The notes under the pieces are model-generated. The model was not told the DNA's origin. It worked only from the letters and a program-made list of their open reading frames with translations, and did not search any database. This document shows positions 63,277 to 64,000 of a stretch of DNA of 64,000 bases, piece by piece. Within the stretch, counting starts at the first letter, position 1, and each line of letters starts with the position of its first letter. The stretch covers positions 96,458 to 160,457 of the forward strand of contig CAKREB010000007.1 of assembly GCA_934317005.1 (NCBI GenBank). Direction: 5' to 3'. The stretch is from an uncultured Lachnospiraceae bacterium. Lineage in GTDB: Bacteria > Bacillota > Clostridia > Lachnospirales > Lachnospiraceae. A program made the translations under genes and the position numbers.

Positions 63277-63313
63277 AAAAAAATAGCCATCTGGATGATT
63301 AGTCCAAATGGCT
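63277..63313 (-). terminator. Terminator of the PBECR4-like gene
   Basis: AGCCATCTGGA (63285-63295) pairs with TCCAAATGGCT (63303-63313) with one mismatch; on the minus strand an A and seven T follow (63284-63277). Confidence 0.8.
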
Positions 63314-63324
63314 TATGTAAAAAT

Positions 63325-63893
63325 CTATTTAATTCTATTGTAAAGAACTGTCTCTATTCTGGTTGATAAATCAATCTTTTTCTTATAAAGAAGTGTCCAC
63401 GATGCTTGATTTTTTGAATAATCCATCTTTTCCTCTGGAAAAATGAACGACAGAAATAATTATCTCCTTCATCATTAGATAAAAACAAGAATAGATTCCT
63501 GCTCTCCATGTTGTTTTCCATAAGATAATCAGCCTCAATCATTGAATACATATTTGCTTTCTTATTATACTTAAACACAGTATCATTACTATCAATCATT
63601 TGTTCAAGCAATGGCAGAAAATGAACTCTTTGCTCTATCTTATTATAAAAATCTGATGACTCTATTTTTTCAATTGTAATTGTTCCATCTGCTATCTCAT
63701 CAAATACTCTGCCTCTGTCTCGGCTCAATTCAGGTCTGTCTACTAGATATTGTAATCCCATAAGATGAAAACAATCTTTTTTATCAAATGAAATTCTTAA
63801 TGTAACTGAAACACCTTTTCTCCCTAGCACAAGCTCATATTCGGTTGATAATAGCGGAATAAATGCATTTATGCAATCTAAAACATTCCTCAT
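63325..63893 (-). pseudogene. PBECR4-domain protein with homopolymer frameshift
   Basis: ATG at 63893 (GGAG 8 nt upstream) gives TEYELVLGRKGVSVTLRISF, then KDCFHLMGLQYLVDRPELSR and SRDRGRVFDEIADGTITIEK, the pattern I associate with PBECR4 nuclease-like domains. Near the C-terminus FCRSFF is followed by an atypical basic tail (frame ends at 63354). Adding one T at the five-T run (63439-63443, A on the plus strand) restores PEEKMDYSKNQASWTLLYKK and a stop at 63325. So it is frameshifted in the last 35 residues, or the assembly lacks one base. Confidence 0.7.
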
Positions 63894-63926
63894 TACAGTT
63901 CTCCACTACATCCTTAGATTAAGAAA

Positions 63927-63997
63927 GGGGCTGTAAAAAAACAGCTATAAGATAGGGCATCTGTTCACGAGAGTGGGCAGATGTCTGTCTTTATCTT
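63927..63997. repeat. Complex hairpins at the window edge, possible IS end
   Basis: GCTGT-N6-ACAGC (63930-63945) follows GGGG, and outer arms AAGATA/TATCTT (63949-63954, 63992-63997) plus CATCTG/CAGATG (63958-63963, 63978-63983) pair around a loop. Such structures occur at insertion-sequence ends; no transposase is within the window. Confidence 0.3.
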
Positions 63998-64000
63998 AAA

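Noticed and set aside
1..64000. CRISPR array, rRNA, tRNA or classical riboswitch
   Set aside because: No regularly spaced repeats, no rRNA-like stretch and no cloverleaf or known aptamer core was recognised by eye; a covariance-model scan would settle tRNA and riboswitches.

Overview
The window reads as chromosomal DNA of a motile, low-GC member of the Clostridia, most likely family Lachnospiraceae (Roseburia/Agathobacter/Lachnospira/Butyrivibrio type). The evidence is gene order (plsX-acpP-rnc-smc-ftsY; flavoprotein-cmk-ispH-rpsA; dnaG-rpoD-trmK), NfnAB, a HisZ-dependent short HisG, strong AGGAGG-type ribosome binding sites, and chemotaxis/flagellum-linked genes (cheR, a FliB-type methylase, a FlxA-like protein). 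Every gene I accept is on the minus strand, so the text runs right to left in transcription order. The genus is an inference.

Left end (1-5643): three co-directional genes of unknown role, namely a MinD/ParA-like protein with a degenerate P-loop and two paralogues that join a TerB-like helical domain to a beta-helix. These are followed by pyrE, a 49-residue membrane protein and a FliB-type methylase. A small decayed mobile island (about 5.7-7.9 kb) carries a broken tyrosine recombinase, a frameshifted YafQ-like toxin with its antitoxin, DUF2442 and DUF4160 proteins and a regulator fragment.

8.0-17 kb: a DXS-like enzyme behind a MerR-type promoter (19-bp spacer); a marR-MATE-hypothetical-GNAT operon with an operator over a consensus promoter; and an AgrC/AgrA-like two-component system. 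Paired 8-bp repeats at exactly 21-bp spacing lie upstream of both the response regulator and the nearby FlxA-like gene, suggesting autoregulation and one local target. A DUF5688 gene follows.

17.7-51.3 kb is core genome: NfnAB, a CYTH protein, the histidine genes hisZ-G-D-B-IE (HisIE has an extra HisA/HisF-like N-terminal domain), ilvA, the plsX-acpP-rnc-smc-ftsY cluster, cheR, the rpsA/ispH/cmk/flavoprotein cluster, cinA-C, pgsA, rimO, folD, a TGS-type nucleoside kinase, trmK, rpoD, dnaG, dgt, miaB and rpmF.

51.4-64 kb is accessory: an ABC exporter of the MacB/FtsX type, a second MATE pump, an operon of small Cys-rich proteins, an MNT/HEPN pair whose HEPN gene has an in-frame stop, a deformylase-like protein, DUF4186, a PLD-SF2 helicase with a methyltransferase, and a PBECR4-like gene with a frameshift. 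Many genes here are remnants (truncations, in-frame internal deletions, frameshifts), so the region looks like a gene graveyard that receives and loses material. The least explained intact locus is the TerB/beta-helix plus degenerate-ATPase cluster at the left edge.
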